Source: Palsa-504 sp963822765
Lineage (GTDB): Bacteria; Actinomycetota; Actinomycetes; Streptosporangiales; Streptosporangiaceae
Direction: 5' to 3'
Assembly (NCBI GenBank): GCA_963822765.1
Contig: CAWGJL010000023.1
Coordinates: forward strand, 62,001-126,000
Length of the DNA stretch: 64,000 nt
Both the position numbers and the translations under genes were made by a program. The notes under the pieces are model-generated. The model was not told the origin of the DNA. It ran no database searches and worked only from the letters and a program-made list of their open reading frames with translations. This document shows, piece after piece, positions 62,699 to 64,000 of the stretch; position 1 is the first letter of the stretch; the number at the start of each line of letters is the position of its first letter.

Positions 62699-63352
62699 TC
62701 AGCGTACGAACGGGCGGAGCGCGGCCAGCGCCCGGCTGGTGATCTCCTCGACCGGGCCGGTCGCGTCGATCCCGATCAGGATGTTCTCGTCGGCGTAGAA
62801 CGCGATGAGCGGGGAGGTCTGCTCGGCGTAGACCTCGAGGCGGTGCCTGATCGTGTCCTCGGAGTCGTCGTCGCGCTGGAACAGCTCGCCGCCGCAGTCG
62901 TCGCAGATGAGGTTGCGGGCCGGCGGGTCGTACAGCACGTGCCAGACCCGCTCGCAGCGGCGGCAGGTCCGGCGCCCGGACAGCCGGCGTACCACCTCAT
63001 CCTCGTCCACCACCAGCTCGAGGACCACGCTCAGCCGGGCGTCCCATTCCGAGAGCATCTTCTTGAGCGTCTCGGCCTGCGGCACGTTCCGGGGGAACCC
63101 GTCGAGCAGGAACCCCTCCTGCGCGTCGTCCTCGCCCAGCCGGTCCTGGACCATGGCCACGGTGACCTGGTCGGGCACCAGGTCACCGCGATCCATGTAC
63201 TCGCGCGCCTTGCGGCCCAGTTCGGTATTGCTCGTCACGTTGTACCGGAAAATGTCACCCGTCGAGATCCTCGGGATCGCCAGGTGCGAAGAGATGAACT
63301 GGGCCTGTGTCCCCTTGCCCGCACCGGGGGGCCCGACGAGGACTATGCGCAC
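62699..63352 (-). CDS. adk: Adenylate kinase, zinc-containing LID
   Basis: 217 residues from GTG 63352 (VRIVLVGPPGAGKGTQAQFI), which overlaps the secY stop by one base. P-loop GPPGAGKGT, RISTGDIFRYNVTSNTELGR, GFLLDGFPRNVPQAETLKKM. The LID carries four cysteines (RTCRRCERVWH and LICDDCGGEL), so it binds zinc. It balances AMP, ADP and ATP. Confidence 0.97.
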   Translation of the reverse strand: MRIVLVGPPGAGKGTQAQFISSHLAIPRISTGDIFRYNVTSNTELGRKAREYMDRGDLVPDQVTVAMVQDRLGEDDAQEGFLLDGFPRNVPQAETLKKMLSEWDARLSVVLELVVDEDEVVRRLSGRRTCRRCERVWHVLYDPPARNLICDDCGGELFQRDDDSEDTIRHRLEVYAEQTSPLIAFYADENILIGIDATGPVEEITSRALAALRPFVR

Positions 63353-64000
63353 TATCGCAAGAAACCCTCATAGTTGCGCTGCTGCAACTGGCTCTCGATC
63401 TGCTTCACGGTGTCGAGCCCGACGCCGACCATGATCAGCAGGCTGACCCCGCTGAACGGGAACTGCTGGCCGACTCCGATGGCGGTGAGCGCGACCAGCG
63501 GGAACAGCGCGATCACGCCCAGGTAGGTCGAACCGGGGGCGGTGAGCCTGCTGAGCACGTAGCTGAGGTACTCGGCGGTCGGCCGCCCGGGCCGGATGCC
63601 GGGGATGAACCCGCCGTACTTCTTCATGTTGTCGGCCACCTCGGTCGGGTTAAAGGTGATCGACACGTAGAAGTAGGTGAACCCGACGATCAGCACGAAG
63701 AACAAGAGCATGTAGAAGCCGCCGGTACTCAGGCTGCTGCCGGACGTGCCCTGGGCCAGATACCGCTCGACCCAGGACACCCAGCCCTGAGGTTTCGTCG
63801 TGTTGCCGAACAGCTGCGCGCCCAGGGTCGGGATGTAGAGCAGCGACGAGGCGAAGATGACCGGGATCACGCCCGCCTGGTTGACCTTCATCGGGATGTA
63901 GGTCGAGGTGCCGCCGTACATCCGGCGGCCCACCATCCGCTTGGCGTACTGCACCGGGATGCGGCGCTGGGCCTGTTCCATGAACACGATGAAGGCCACG
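63352..64000 (-). CDS. secY: Protein translocase subunit SecY, C-terminal half
   Basis: At least 215 residues of the C-terminal part, the 5' end being outside the window. EQAQRRIPVQYAKRMVGRRM and TYIPMKVNQAGVIPVIFASS are the conserved cytoplasmic loop and next helix. FYVSITFNPTEVADNMKKYG, FIPGIRPGRPTAEYLSYVLS and the final helix FSGVSLLIMVGVGLDTVKQI follow. SecY forms the channel of the Sec translocon. Its stop overlaps the adk start. Confidence 0.98.
   Translation of the reverse strand, partial: VAFIVFMEQAQRRIPVQYAKRMVGRRMYGGTSTYIPMKVNQAGVIPVIFASSLLYIPTLGAQLFGNTTKPQGWVSWVERYLAQGTSGSSLSTGGFYMLLFFVLIVGFTYFYVSITFNPTEVADNMKKYGGFIPGIRPGRPTAEYLSYVLSRLTAPGSTYLGVIALFPLVALTAIGVGQQFPFSGVSLLIMVGVGLDTVKQIESQLQQRNYEGFLR

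Noticed and set aside
1..64000. Search for tRNA, rRNA, transposases, integrases, phage genes and toxin-antitoxin pairs
   Set aside because: Nothing with recognisable structure or motifs was seen on either strand.

Overview
The window is very GC-rich with strong G/C bias at third codon positions. It looks like an actinobacterial chromosome, most likely Streptosporangiales or a close relative. The evidence is a conservon (sensor kinase, roadblock, DUF742, GTPase), the DUF397 / XRE-DUF5753 / HATPase regulatory trio, a SARP-type regulator, DUF1707 and DUF6542 proteins, zinc-binding (C+) forms of S4 and L36, and the order secY-adk-map-infA-rpmJ-rpsM-rpsK-rpsD-rpoA-rplQ-truA-rplM-rpsI-glmM-nnr-alr-tsaE-tsaB-rimI-tsaD. 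No tRNA, rRNA, insertion sequence, phage gene or CRISPR array was seen.

Layout. 0-1.3 kb: sucC and the start of sucD (minus). 1.5-8.3 kb: a broken region bounded by a 225-bp direct repeat, holding a secreted DUF4397 protein, a seven-bladed WD40 protein, a Ser/Thr kinase with an extracellular DUF4397 domain, an SDR fragment and a double-hotdog thioesterase. 8.4-11.9 kb: a small membrane protein, a histidine-bearing membrane protein, a PadR regulator with its membrane partner and an HD-like protein. 12-15.7 kb: a coxMSL-type molybdenum hydroxylase. 15.9-20.9 kb: a SARP-AAA regulator, a berberine-bridge-type FAD oxidase and a receiver/thioredoxin-reductase remnant. 21-23.7 kb: a probable copper module (Csp-like protein, SCO1, DUF1326, DUF2182). 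24-29.3 kb: B12-binding protein, LCP ligase, DUF6542 protein and pcrA. 29.6-34 kb: conservon. 34.1-36.3 kb: HATPase, DUF397 and XRE-DUF5753. 36.4-40.1 kb: PIG-L deacetylase, APC permease, saccharopine-dehydrogenase-like protein. 40.4-45.7 kb: a second molybdenum hydroxylase (coxSLM), coxG and a nitroreductase. 45.8-64 kb: the t6A, cell-wall, ribosomal protein and secretion genes, nearly all on the minus strand.

How it fits together. Core blocks (sucCD; B12 protein to pcrA; tsaD to secY) are separated by accessory stretches of about 23 and 16 kb. The accessory genes are mostly signalling (kinase, conservon, DUF397 trio, SARP) and redox or metal enzymes (two Mo hydroxylases, FAD oxidase, copper module).

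Reading caution. Many genes are interrupted by single-base indels, mostly one extra base and often an extra G. The same lesion is found in glmM, tsaE and nnr, two of which are normally essential. The frameshifts are therefore probably consensus errors to a large extent. Genes with several lesions are typed pseudogene here for want of a better class, and their products may be functional.
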